Under the pieces are notes generated by a model that did not search any database, was not told where the DNA came from, and saw only the letters and a list, made by a program, of their open reading frames with translations. This document shows positions 15,500 through 23,768 of a stretch of 64,000 nt of DNA, in pieces. Source of the DNA: Streptococcaceae bacterium (lineage in GTDB: Bacteria > Bacillota > Bacilli > Lactobacillales > Streptococcaceae); contig CABIZZ010000001.1 of the NCBI GenBank assembly GCA_902363395.1, positions 1,426,001 to 1,490,000 on the forward strand, read 5' to 3'. Made by a program: the position numbers and the translations under genes. The number at the start of each line of letters is the position of its first letter. The first letter of the stretch is position 1.

Positions 15500-16186
15500 T
15501 TACCTCATCAATAAAATGATTAACGTCACAACAGCAAATCCAGTAGCTATGCCTGTCAAAACAAAAGAGGTTAATAGTTTATTCGATAGGATATTTACTT
15601 GACTTTTTACAGAATCTAATTCATTCTTTAACTGCGAAATTTCTGAAGATTCATCTTTCATGATACTTGAGGACTTTTCTATCTCCTCAACCCTACTTTC
15701 AAGTTGCTCAATAAGAGTGACTAGTTTACTAGAATCAATCTCAGATAGTTGAGCCGATACTTTTTCTTTAAACTGTTTTAAAGCGACTAAGGTGGCCGTT
15801 TGTTTATCGATTGCCTTATCAATTCTTTCTTGTTCTATTAAAATCTTTTCATTTGTCTTTTTAATCGCAGAAACAGACGTTAGTATAGCTTGAATATAAT
15901 CCTTATCCAATGCTTCTAGAGCTTTATATACTTCACCAAATTCTTTAATTAAGTTTTGATCACGATCATAAACATTTGAAAAATACTTCTGAAGTTTTTC
16001 AATCAATGAATTTAGTTCTTTCCCCGTCACTCCGTGTTCAGCCCACTCTATTCCAAAGATATCTTCATGTGTACGAACTTTATCAAACTTTAACTCTTTA
16101 ACATCTTGTTCAGCAAATTGTTTCAATTGTTCCTTTGCTGCATTAAAATCATGATTACTAATCTGTAAATCAAATTCTTTTTCCAT
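15500..16186 (-). CDS. Tail-anchored coiled-coil protein (gene Y of RR-HK-X-Y-AAA operon)
   Basis: A 228-aa protein, unknown family. The first 90 residues are mixed helical and include the segment THEDIFGIEWAEHGVTGKEL. Residues about 90-205 are heptad-rich coiled coil (ALEALDKDYIQAIL, LESRVEEIEKSS, LKNELDSVKSQVNIL). Residues 205-227 form one C-terminal membrane helix with only an arginine after it, so the protein should hang in the cytoplasm from a tail anchor. It starts 8 nt after gene X and ends 4 nt before the AAA+ gene. A membrane-bound adaptor or substrate for the ATPase is a reasonable inference. Confidence 0.65.
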   Translation of the reverse strand: MEKEFDLQISNHDFNAAKEQLKQFAEQDVKELKFDKVRTHEDIFGIEWAEHGVTGKELNSLIEKLQKYFSNVYDRDQNLIKEFGEVYKALEALDKDYIQAILTSVSAIKKTNEKILIEQERIDKAIDKQTATLVALKQFKEKVSAQLSEIDSSKLVTLIEQLESRVEEIEKSSSIMKDESSEISQLKNELDSVKSQVNILSNKLLTSFVLTGIATGFAVVTLIILLMR

Positions 16187-16194
16187 AATATCTC

Positions 16195-17820
16195 CTAATC
16201 CATTAGCTCCGCCAATAAGGCATCGATTTCTGTAAATTCATTATCATCTTTTTCTTTTTCCTCAAGTAAGAAAGAAAGTTCATCCTTCATTATTTCTCCC
16301 GCTTGACGATGTCGATCTTCCATTTGACTTAAAGACTCCATTTTATCTACCTGCACAAGTGCCATTTCAACCGCATTCATTTGGTCTTGTACAATCAGTT
16401 TATCATTGTATTTATCAATTTTTTTATTTGTTAATTCATCAATCTGTTTGTCGACAATCATTTGATCAATTAATTTCAAGACAAATGCACCGGCTATACC
16501 AGCTACTGTTGCTCCCATAAATGTCCCGATTAGACCAGACAAACTTCCTAGCAATGGGATTTCTACAGCAAGTGGAGGAAAAATGGATAACAAAGTTGCT
16601 CCAATCGCACTACTTAAAACGATCGCTCCAGCAGCCGTTACTCCTGCGACAATAATTTTTCCTATCTCAAGCATTTTAACACTTGTACTCTTATTTTTAT
16701 TTTCTGGATTTTTTAAATAGTCAATCGCCTCGGTAAGAGATCTCCAACCTTGCTGAATAAAAGTCCAGACCTGCATAAATGTTCCAACTACAGGACCAAT
16801 GATAGAAGTAGCTAACATCGTAACCATCGATTGCCCAACACCAAGGACATGATGAGAAAGATTAGACATAAAGTTTGAAATAGCTTCCTTTACTTTTGTA
16901 ATGAAGGTTCCGAAATTCTTCTCTTTTTCACCCAACCAAGAAATAAACTTCTTAACAATCTCTCTCAAAAATTCTGTCAACAATTGAAGTACAGCAGCTT
17001 TTAAGGCTTTTCCTGTCACTTTCAAAGCCTCTTTACGTCGTGATTTTTTGCCAGACTGTATGGCAATATTTTTATTCTCATCTTTTCTATTTTTTAGCTC
17101 CTCTCTAGCCTCCTGATCATCTTTTTCTAATTGTTTTCTGTCAATATTAAAACGTTCTTCCGACTTCAACCCATTCCTTTCAGAGTTCAAAAACTCTTTC
17201 ATAGTTTTATCACCCTTGGACATATTTGCAGAAGCATCTAAATCATGTAAATTTTTAGAGCTGTTGGCAAACTCTTTAACTTGCTCTTTAGAGAAAAATG
17301 CTGCCATTTCGATATCATTTAATTGTTCTTTAATGGAAACCGTATGATCTTTATGAACAGCCGCGGACCCCATATCTCTTCCCTTATCAAAAAATTTACG
17401 AGCGTCTTTCTTTAAAACTCTTTCACCATTTTTATTAGTGGTAAAATTATCCTGCCATTTGTCATATCTTTCTTGATAATTAAACTCTCTATTGTGTGAT
17501 GCAAATTTCCCTTTTTCAAAATTTTCAGCTGTTTGTATATGTGCTTCTTTTCGTAAATCTAGTTTTTGTCCGTTGTTATCTTTAATAAACTCTTCACCAA
17601 TTTGGACTGCTAATTGATTTTGAACTTGGTCCCAAATGATGTCTTGAATGGCTTCTTCAAGATACTGGTTATTTTGTAGTTTTTCTCTATCTTCCTCAAT
17701 TGAAGAAAGTTCATCTAAAATATCATTTAACTCAACTTGAAGACTACTTCTTAGATCTATCAAATTGCCATATTCTAATTCATTATTAGTAATCTTTAAT
17801 GTTTCATTTTTATTTTCCAT
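16195..17820 (-). CDS. Large coiled-coil and membrane protein (gene X of RR-HK-X-Y-AAA operon)
   Basis: A 541-aa protein that I cannot assign. Residues 20-60 look coiled coil; 90-250 are hydrophilic with a conserved-looking core (GSAAVHKDHTVSIKEQLNDI, AFFSKEQVKEFANSSKNLHD, DASANMSKGDKTM); 255-300 is basic and amphipathic; hydrophobic glycine/alanine-rich stretches at about 327-354, 385-413 and 415-450 can span or insert into the membrane; the last 90 residues are acidic coiled coil. The DASANxSKGD core recalls uncharacterised proteins of other bacteria, but I cannot name them. It begins 16 nt after the kinase stop, so it is probably in the same transcript. Possible roles are a pore or membrane-damage effector, or an envelope scaffold. 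Confidence 0.6.
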   Translation of the reverse strand: MENKNETLKITNNELEYGNLIDLRSSLQVELNDILDELSSIEEDREKLQNNQYLEEAIQDIIWDQVQNQLAVQIGEEFIKDNNGQKLDLRKEAHIQTAENFEKGKFASHNREFNYQERYDKWQDNFTTNKNGERVLKKDARKFFDKGRDMGSAAVHKDHTVSIKEQLNDIEMAAFFSKEQVKEFANSSKNLHDLDASANMSKGDKTMKEFLNSERNGLKSEERFNIDRKQLEKDDQEAREELKNRKDENKNIAIQSGKKSRRKEALKVTGKALKAAVLQLLTEFLREIVKKFISWLGEKEKNFGTFITKVKEAISNFMSNLSHHVLGVGQSMVTMLATSIIGPVVGTFMQVWTFIQQGWRSLTEAIDYLKNPENKNKSTSVKMLEIGKIIVAGVTAAGAIVLSSAIGATLLSIFPPLAVEIPLLGSLSGLIGTFMGATVAGIAGAFVLKLIDQMIVDKQIDELTNKKIDKYNDKLIVQDQMNAVEMALVQVDKMESLSQMEDRHRQAGEIMKDELSFLLEEKEKDDNEFTEIDALLAELMD

Positions 17821-17836
17821 AATAATCCCTTTTTAA

Positions 17837-18811
17837 TTAATCCATGACCAACTTCTTTTCTTCAAAACGTATAGCAACAGTCGTGCCTTGGCCAACTTGT
17901 GAGGTCATCTGGAGTTGATGCCCTAGCTGGTCTGCAATCTTCTTAGATAGGTAGAGTCCTAATCCAGAAGATTGTTGGGTCAAATGCCCATTGTAGCCAG
18001 AAAAGCCTCGCTCAAAGACGCGGAGTATGTCACTATCCTTGATTCCAATCCCACTGTCTTTAATATAAAGGGTCTGGTTTTTGAAATAGATCTCAATCCC
18101 GCCAGTGCTGGTATACTTCAGGCTATTCGACAGCAATTGCTCGATGATGACCAAGAGCCACTTGCGATCGGTGATGACTCTAGCATCCAAGTCATGCAGA
18201 TCCACCGTCAAGCCCTTTTGGATGAAGAAGATGGCATACTTTCGCACGACTTCTTTGACCAAGTCCTCTAGCGACACGCGCTTCAAGACCAGATCATCGT
18301 GAAAGCTTTCGAGTCTCAGATACTGGAGGACCACATTGGCATAGGAGTCGATCTTAAAGAGCTCCTGCTCCATTTGCTTTCTCAGATCGCTGTCTTTTAT
18401 ATTTTGAACCAAGAGTTGGCTGGCCGCTATAGGCGTCTTAATCTGGTGGACCCAGAGGGTATAGTAATCCATCAGATCATTGTAGGTCTCTATACTTACT
18501 GTAGTCTGCTCCCGCTGGGCTTGCTGACTGGCTGCTAGCTTCTGACTCAAGACCTTTTCTAGAGGGGTCTCAGCTACCCCCTCCCCATAGAGCACTTCCT
18601 TCCGATAGGCCTGATACTTAGCCACTGCATCCCAAATGACCAGAAGCAGACTCAAAAAAGCCAAAATTCCCGTTAAGTAAAGAAGAAAATGGCGGTAGCC
18701 TTCGAATATATAGGCAAACAAGAGGAGGGAAGAAAGGAGTAAGCCCAACAAATAAAGATAGCGACGATGGGCAAGCAGATAGTGCTTAACAAAAAAGATT
18801 CGATTACCCAT
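17837..18811 (-). CDS. BceS-type intramembrane-sensing histidine kinase
   Basis: A 324-aa kinase with two closely spaced membrane helices (about 18-36 and 42-62) and almost no extracellular loop, the hallmark of kinases that sense through a partner transporter. The phosphoacceptor is His122 in WVHQIKTPIAA; the ATPase part has the N-box EQLLSNSLKY, the G1 box DSGIGI and G2 box SSGLGLYLS. It overlaps the response regulator gene by 8 nt. The natural partners are the BceAB transporters at 7275-14142, though three extra genes separate them here. Confidence 0.88.
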   Translation of the reverse strand: MGNRIFFVKHYLLAHRRYLYLLGLLLSSLLLFAYIFEGYRHFLLYLTGILAFLSLLLVIWDAVAKYQAYRKEVLYGEGVAETPLEKVLSQKLAASQQAQREQTTVSIETYNDLMDYYTLWVHQIKTPIAASQLLVQNIKDSDLRKQMEQELFKIDSYANVVLQYLRLESFHDDLVLKRVSLEDLVKEVVRKYAIFFIQKGLTVDLHDLDARVITDRKWLLVIIEQLLSNSLKYTSTGGIEIYFKNQTLYIKDSGIGIKDSDILRVFERGFSGYNGHLTQQSSGLGLYLSKKIADQLGHQLQMTSQVGQGTTVAIRFEEKKLVMD

Positions 18812-19481
18812 TGCTCAACCCGTATCCTATCCCTTTTTTCGTTTCGATAAAATGTTCCAGTCCTGCTTCTTCGAGTTTCTTCCGAAGTCTAGCTACATTG
18901 ACAGATAGGGTGTTATCATCAATAAAGAAATCACTGTTCCACAATTCCTTCATTAAATCATCCCGAGCCACTACACTTCCAGCTTTTTCAAAAAGGATGC
19001 GAAGAATTTGAAATTCATTTTTGGTCAAATTAACCACCTCTCCCTCGTAGACCAGATCCATGGATTTGAGATTTAGGATGGCACCCCGGTGTTCTAACAA
19101 ATCTTGATCAGTTCCAAACTCATAAGAGCGGCGAAGGAGACCCTGAATTTTTGCCAGAAGAACATTGGGATCAAATGGCTTGGTCACATAGTCATCTCCC
19201 CCCATATTGATAGCCATGACGATGTCCATAGCTTGATCTCGTGAGGATAAAAACATGATCGGCACTTTGGACACCTTGCGGATCTCCTGGCACCAATGAT
19301 AGCCATTATAAAGAGGAAGGCCGATATCCATCAAAATCAGATGAGGATTGGTCTGGACAAAGGTGCCCAGTACATCCATAAAATCATCAACTGCAATAAC
19401 TTCAAAGCCCCACTGCTCCATGATGATCTTCACCTGTTGGCGAATGGTTTCATCATCTTCGACAAGAAGAATTTTATGCAT
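18804..19481 (-). CDS. OmpR/BceR-type response regulator
   Basis: A 225-aa regulator: receiver domain with acidic pocket EDD (8-10), phosphoacceptor Asp52 in LMDIGLP and the TKPF lysine, followed by an OmpR winged helix with LTKNEFQILRILFEKAGSVVARDDLM and VNVARLRKKLE. It is the first gene of the operon and overlaps the kinase gene. It most likely activates both BceAB modules through the CTTACA-N4-TGTAAG sites. An imperfect version of that dyad (CTTACT-AGAA-TGTTAC, 19499-19514) lies in its own leader. Confidence 0.9.
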   Translation of the reverse strand: MHKILLVEDDETIRQQVKIIMEQWGFEVIAVDDFMDVLGTFVQTNPHLILMDIGLPLYNGYHWCQEIRKVSKVPIMFLSSRDQAMDIVMAINMGGDDYVTKPFDPNVLLAKIQGLLRRSYEFGTDQDLLEHRGAILNLKSMDLVYEGEVVNLTKNEFQILRILFEKAGSVVARDDLMKELWNSDFFIDDNTLSVNVARLRKKLEEAGLEHFIETKKGIGYGLSNG

Positions 19482-19520
19482 GCTCTTTCCTGCTCTTTCT
19501 TACTAGAATGTTACCCTTTC

Positions 19521-19526
19521 ATTATA
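19521..19526 (-). promoter_or_regulatory. Extended -10 promoter of the two-component/AAA operon
   Basis: On the minus strand TGA precedes TATAAT, an extended -10. No strong -35 is visible. The start codon lies 39 nt downstream. Confidence 0.55.
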
Positions 19527-19621
19527 TCAAATTATCCGAGGAGCATACATATTTTTCGACAGCATAGCATAGAGGTCATCAATTTCCTATTTTTACGAAG
19601 GTGCTTTTAAGGTATTTTATG

Positions 19622-19628
19622 CTATACT
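19622..19628 (+). promoter_or_regulatory. Extended -10 promoter of the hydrolase gene
   Basis: TGC followed by TATACT (19623-19628), 27 nt before the ATG, with AAAGGAG in between. The -35 is weak. Confidence 0.55.
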
Positions 19629-19655
19629 GAACATACAGATACAAAGGAGAATCCC

Positions 19656-20840
19656 ATGTCCACGATTTTTGATTATCTAGACCATGTCACCTATGATTCC
19701 ATCTATGATCGCCCCTTTAAGGAACTCGATGTTCTGGCTCTGACGGAGCTGACCTATCTTCCTTTTGATCGGATCGTGCCCCAAGGAGATACGACCAATA
19801 TTGAAGTCCGCTTGTCTGATGCGACAGATCTGGTCGATCGGACCACCGATTTTATCGTGACGGACCAGCACTTGCAGTTAGTAGATAGCTTGGCCACTTC
19901 AAAACGCTTTAAGAATATCAAACTGCTCAACTATGTCGACGAATATGACCCCGATGTTCAGAAACAGTTTGCGGCGATGACTTATCGTCTTACCATGGAT
20001 GTGTATTTAGTTGTCTTCAGAGGAACGGATGATACCTTGATCGGTTGGAAGGAAGATTTCCACATGACCTACATGGACCATATCCCAGCTCAGAGACGTG
20101 CAGCCAGCTACCTACAACATGTCATGAAAGAGTTCCCAAAAGGACGCTTCATGGTAGCCGGACACTCCAAAGGGGGCAATCTCGCAGCCTACGCCTGCTC
20201 CTACCTTCCTGATCAGCTGTTCAAACAAGTCGATGCCATTTACTGTTACGACTCACCTGGTCTCAACAAGTCCATTATCAAAACAGAGGGCTACCAACGA
20301 ATCGCACACCTCATTCATCGCTTTGTCCCACAAGGATCCATTGTCGGCATGATGCTGGAAGTCCCAGAGCCTGCTACGATTGTTAAAAGTCGAGCTTTTG
20401 GTGGCTTTGCCCAGCATGACGCCTTTACTTGGATGGTTGAAAAGGATGGATTTGTGACACTGGATCAAACCAGTCCCGATAGCCAGCAGATGGACCAAAC
20501 CTTAAAACAGTGGGTACAAGAAGTCCCTGATAGCCAACTCAAAAAATTTTTCGATACCTTCTTTGGCCTCTTCTTGGATGCAGGCATTACTTCAATCAAT
20601 GATTTGATGAACTTGAAAAATTTCTCCAAAATCAAAGATATCTTTCAAAATGCTCAGGACCTAGACCCCACCGAGCGGGAAATGCTGGAACGTCTAGCCA
20701 AGCAACTCATCGACACCCGTGTCCAAGCATGGAAAAAATGGCAAACAGTTCCTCGTATCCTGGTTCAAATGGCTGCATTTTTCAAGCGAAAACAAGCGGT
20801 CGAAACCACCTCACCACTGCTCCTTGAGCACAAAGAGTAA
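19656..20840 (+). CDS. Alpha/beta hydrolase, DUF2974 (Mbeg1-like) family
   Basis: A 394-aa lipase-like protein. The nucleophile elbow GHSKGG (169-174, Ser171) and the FRGTDD oxyanion-type segment (121-126) are those of DUF2974 proteins related to class 3 lipases. There is no signal peptide, so it should act in the cytoplasm or at the inner membrane face. The C-terminal 110 residues are helical with a basic stretch (KKWQTVPRIL). It is a single-gene unit with its own promoter and terminator. The substrate is unknown. AAAGGAG before the ATG fixes the start. Confidence 0.85.
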   Translation: MSTIFDYLDHVTYDSIYDRPFKELDVLALTELTYLPFDRIVPQGDTTNIEVRLSDATDLVDRTTDFIVTDQHLQLVDSLATSKRFKNIKLLNYVDEYDPDVQKQFAAMTYRLTMDVYLVVFRGTDDTLIGWKEDFHMTYMDHIPAQRRAASYLQHVMKEFPKGRFMVAGHSKGGNLAAYACSYLPDQLFKQVDAIYCYDSPGLNKSIIKTEGYQRIAHLIHRFVPQGSIVGMMLEVPEPATIVKSRAFGGFAQHDAFTWMVEKDGFVTLDQTSPDSQQMDQTLKQWVQEVPDSQLKKFFDTFFGLFLDAGITSINDLMNLKNFSKIKDIFQNAQDLDPTEREMLERLAKQLIDTRVQAWKKWQTVPRILVQMAAFFKRKQAVETTSPLLLEHKE

Positions 20841-20914
20841 GTTTAAAGAGACAGGTTGAAGTAAGAAATAATCAACTCCTTCAGCACTTAGTGATAAACA
20901 ATTGAAGCAAAACA

Positions 20915-20945
20915 AAAACCCAGGAAATTGAATTTCCTGGGTTTT
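20915..20945 (+). terminator. Terminator of the hydrolase gene
   Basis: AAAACCCAGGAAATT pairs with AATTTCCTGGGTTTT almost without loop. It can work in both directions. Downstream bases TAAATGTAGACA resemble those after the terminator at 6961-6991. Confidence 0.85.
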
Positions 20946-21031
20946 AAATGTAGACATACTATCACTTTACATAAAACAGCTGGATGATTTTCAAAAAATG
21001 ACTTTTATTTTTTAGTCATTTAAGAAGATGA

Positions 21032-21219
21032 AAAACTTTCCGCCGTGAAAAAAGTGCCTGAAACACAGTTGTTTCAGGCACTCGGAATTATTGAGAGTAA
21101 AACAGTTTGGGAAACTGTTTTAGCCTGAGCCCAGAAATTAAAGAGCGAAGGGGCTCAATAATTAGTCATGGAACTTCTTCGAAGTTCGCTGACGTCCGTA
21201 CTCACCTAAGGAAAGTTTT
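21032..21219 (-). ncRNA. Structured 3'-UTR element, copy C (enlarged P3)
   Basis: 188 nt, minus strand, 21 nt after the stop of the DUF6287 gene. P1 is AAAACTTTCC/GGAAAGTTTT, with the terminal pair changed on both sides relative to A and B. P2 and P4 are as in copy B. P3 ATTATTGAG/CTCAATAAT encloses about 50 extra nt that contain a hairpin AAAACAGTTT/AAACTGTTTT. Outside P1 a further stem AGTCATTT (21014-21021) / AAATGACT (21222-21229) extends the helix. Confidence 0.72.
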
Positions 21220-21240
21220 AAAAATGACTTTTCTTCAATC

Positions 21241-22509
21241 TTATTGACGATAGAAGTATTGATCCGCTGGATAGTTCCCAGCTGATTGGGTAACAACCAA
21301 GCGAGGTTTGCTCTTATCTGATTGGTCTCCATCAGGATTTTCAAAACCAATCTTAAAGAGGCCAACTGCCACTCCTGTTTCTCCCACACGTAGATCTACA
21401 TAAGGAACTTTACTTGTCTTATCCGAGTTCGGCACTGCTTTTAATCTTCCTTGACCTTTCACAGTTCCATCTTCTTGGATGACCATCTCCTGGCCTTTAG
21501 CGTTGCGCCATGTCCCTGCCAGACTTGAGAAGTCTCCACTATTGATGGCCGCAATATCAAGGTCTGCGTCCTTCTTAGGTTCTGGGTAGGCTTCCCACCA
21601 TTTGTCTTGGTAGGCTTGGAAGGAGGCTTGGTGGTAGAAGATGCGTCTCAAAGGCGACACGACCCCATCAGGACCTTGAACATTTTCAGGAATCAAGGTG
21701 ACAATCAATTCCTGACCAGGAGTTTCTCCACTTGTACCAGCTTGGACAAAATAAACCTGATAGGTCGATCCAGCTTTCTTCGGTTTCTTATCTTTATTGA
21801 GGACAAATTGGACATTGCTAGCTCCACTCCAGAAGCTCCATCCCTTATCCTGATCAGAGTAGATAGAAGGGAAGACAGTAGTCCGGTGATTGTAATAATC
21901 TTCTGGACTATAGCCATACAACTTAAAGCCAGAATCTGCGATCTGCTTTTCAATCGATTCATTGGAATAACTTCCTGAGAAGGTTGTTAAATCCCCATCC
22001 AATACCGCATCATCTGGATTCGTTGATTTGAAGAAATCCTTCTGATTGGCAAAGACCATTTCGTGATCAGGATCATTGTCTGACATAGTTACCGTAATGA
22101 GAGGATCCTTATCTGATTGGTATTTAAAGATACGCACAGTGACGGTAAAATCAGTATTCCCATCAGACTTTTTCATCTGGCTACTAGAAACTTTATTGGC
22201 ACCTTCAACTTTGAAATCTGTTGAGAACGTTGCTGAAACAGCACCATCATCCGTTTGATAATCAATTTTCCAAGATTTCCCATCTTTTTGTATCTTGGCC
22301 TTATCACGCGCACTAGAGACATATTCACCAGACAGATCGATAGCTTTTTCCTTAGATGAAGACGAGGTCTTCGAAGTCTGATTGAACTCTTTTTGATGAT
22401 CCGGTTGAATATTGGAGCTAGAGTAAAGATAGACTCCTCCGATTAGAACCACTGCACTCACAAAAGCGATGATCATCCAAAGATATTTCTTATCTAACTT
22501 TTTAATCAT
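21241..22509 (-). CDS. Membrane-anchored DUF6287 surface protein
   Basis: A 422-aa protein with a short basic N-terminus, one membrane helix (about residues 11-30), a Ser/Thr/Lys linker and a large extracellular part. The C-terminal block FSSLAGTWRNAKGQEMVIQEDGTV is the DUF6287 signature seen in several streptococcal surface proteins; an earlier YVSSARDKAKIQKDGKSWKIDY repeat-like block may be a related fold. No LPXTG or lipobox is present, so it stays anchored by the N-terminal helix. Function unknown. It stands alone on its strand; the ATG has AAGGAGG just upstream. Confidence 0.7.
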   Translation of the reverse strand: MIKKLDKKYLWMIIAFVSAVVLIGGVYLYSSSNIQPDHQKEFNQTSKTSSSSKEKAIDLSGEYVSSARDKAKIQKDGKSWKIDYQTDDGAVSATFSTDFKVEGANKVSSSQMKKSDGNTDFTVTVRIFKYQSDKDPLITVTMSDNDPDHEMVFANQKDFFKSTNPDDAVLDGDLTTFSGSYSNESIEKQIADSGFKLYGYSPEDYYNHRTTVFPSIYSDQDKGWSFWSGASNVQFVLNKDKKPKKAGSTYQVYFVQAGTSGETPGQELIVTLIPENVQGPDGVVSPLRRIFYHQASFQAYQDKWWEAYPEPKKDADLDIAAINSGDFSSLAGTWRNAKGQEMVIQEDGTVKGQGRLKAVPNSDKTSKVPYVDLRVGETGVAVGLFKIGFENPDGDQSDKSKPRLVVTQSAGNYPADQYFYRQ

Positions 22510-22683
22510 TTCAATACCTCCTTGAAATGGTAGTTACCTAATAGTATACCTTAAATTCTATTTAAAGCAAATTTGACTGAAATTCATAAATTTTTTATCG
22601 TTTTTCGATACTTTTTTATTGACTTATTTTTTATAAGGAGTATACTATAGGTGAAAAATAAAAAAACTTTAAGGAGGCTTGCG

Positions 22684-23205
22684 ATGAAAAACTCAAAAAC
22701 CTTAAAAAATGTCATTGAAGTCTTAACGGCTTTCATTTACTTCTGCGGCTTTATGACACTGGCTGCACTGGTCGTCCACCTGCTTTCCCGGATGGGAGTG
22801 TTTAAGGATCTTATTCAATCTGGACGCTTGTCCTTTGATGTGAATGGCATCCAACTCTTCCCCAAACATCTGCAACCTCTCTGGCAGTTGCTCTTCCCAC
22901 TAGCCTCAAGCGCTATTTATATTTTTCTTCTCCTCACTATTCGTAGCTTCCTCCAAAATCTCTGCCAAGAAAAGATCTTTTCTCACTCCAACATTGATCT
23001 TTGCAACCGAGCTTGGAAGATCCTCTTGGTTTTGTCTTTTATGTCTGGCACACTTGAAACCAGAGGCGACGCTTATCTCCTTCCCTTCACTTTCCAATTT
23101 ACCTTTAACACAGGGCTTCTCCTCGCTGTCCCAATTGTTTGGGTCCTTGGAAAAATTCTGGAAAGAGGGATTGAGATTGCCGAAGAAAATGAGCTAACCA
23201 TTTAA
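22684..23205 (+). CDS. DUF2975 family membrane protein
   Basis: A 173-aa protein with four membrane helices (about 12-36, 66-86, 113-130, 137-157 of the short form) and the FSHSNIDLCNRAWKIL segment typical of DUF2975. I start at the ATG at 22684 because AAGGAGG is 6 nt upstream; the in-frame GTG at 22651 has no site. It is followed after 10 nt by an XRE regulator, the usual partner of DUF2975 genes. Role unknown; such pairs are widespread in Firmicutes. Confidence 0.8.
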   Translation: MKNSKTLKNVIEVLTAFIYFCGFMTLAALVVHLLSRMGVFKDLIQSGRLSFDVNGIQLFPKHLQPLWQLLFPLASSAIYIFLLLTIRSFLQNLCQEKIFSHSNIDLCNRAWKILLVLSFMSGTLETRGDAYLLPFTFQFTFNTGLLLAVPIVWVLGKILERGIEIAEENELTI

Positions 23206-23215
23206 GGAGGGTGCC

Positions 23216-23422
23216 ATGATTATCGTCAATCTAGATGTCATGCTGGCCAAGCGAAAAATGAAATCCAATGAGCTAGCTGACAAAATCGGCATCACCACAG
23301 CCAACCTCTCCATTCTCAAGACCGGTAAGGCCAAAGCCATCCGCTTCACTACCCTTGAAGCCATCTGCAAAGAACTCGACTGCCAGCCAGGAGATATCCT
23401 GGAATACCGGCCAGATGAATAG
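23216..23422 (+). CDS. XRE family transcriptional regulator (YozG-like)
   Basis: A 68-aa single helix-turn-helix protein: MIIVNLDVMLAKRKMKSNEL, the recognition region GITTANLSILKTGKAKAIRF, and TLEAICKELDCQPGDILEY. This is the small Cro/YozG type that is co-transcribed with DUF2975 membrane proteins. AGGAGG lies upstream of the ATG. It probably controls its own operon. Element D follows 24 nt after its stop. Confidence 0.88.
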   Translation: MIIVNLDVMLAKRKMKSNELADKIGITTANLSILKTGKAKAIRFTTLEAICKELDCQPGDILEYRPDE

Positions 23423-23446
23423 GACATGTATTTAAAAATATAATTT

Positions 23447-23583
23447 GAGACCTTCCTTAGGTTAGGACGGACGGTAGCGAATCCCTTTGGGATTCCATAC
23501 CTAAGATTTGAGCCCACTATCTCAAATCTTCCGAGAGTCTGAAATGAAAATGTTTCAGACTCTTTTCTCACTGCGGAAGTCTC
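23447..23583 (+). ncRNA. Structured 3'-UTR element, copy D (most divergent)
   Basis: 137 nt on the plus strand, 24 nt after the stop of the XRE gene. P1 GAGAC-TTCC/GGAA-GTCTC, P2 GAATCCC/GGGATTC with loop TTT, P3 AAGATTTGAG/CTCAAATCTT, P4 AGAGTCTGAAA/TTTCAGACTCT. Junction strings CCTTAGGT, ACGGACG, AGCGAA, TTCCAT, CCGAG and CTTTTCTCAC are kept. All four helices differ from copy B by paired changes, which makes this copy the best proof of structure. Confidence 0.75.
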
Positions 23584-23661
23584 TATTAACATTCATTACT
23601 AATAGGACTCATCTTCTATCCTTGTAAAATTCAATGATGGGATCTATATCAATACAACAAA

Positions 23662-23683
23662 AGCACTCCCGCGGGAGTGCTTG
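23662..23683. terminator. Perfect 22-bp dyad between elements D and E
   Basis: AAGCACTCCCG is followed at once by its reverse complement. It could end transcription from either convergent gene, although the flanking T run is short. The remaining bases between the two elements show no gene. Confidence 0.45.
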
Positions 23684-23768
23684 AGAGCATAGACAATCTG
23701 CTCTTCCTTACAAATCAAATAAATTCTCTAAAAAAAATTCATTCGTTAGAATTATTCAATCATCTACT

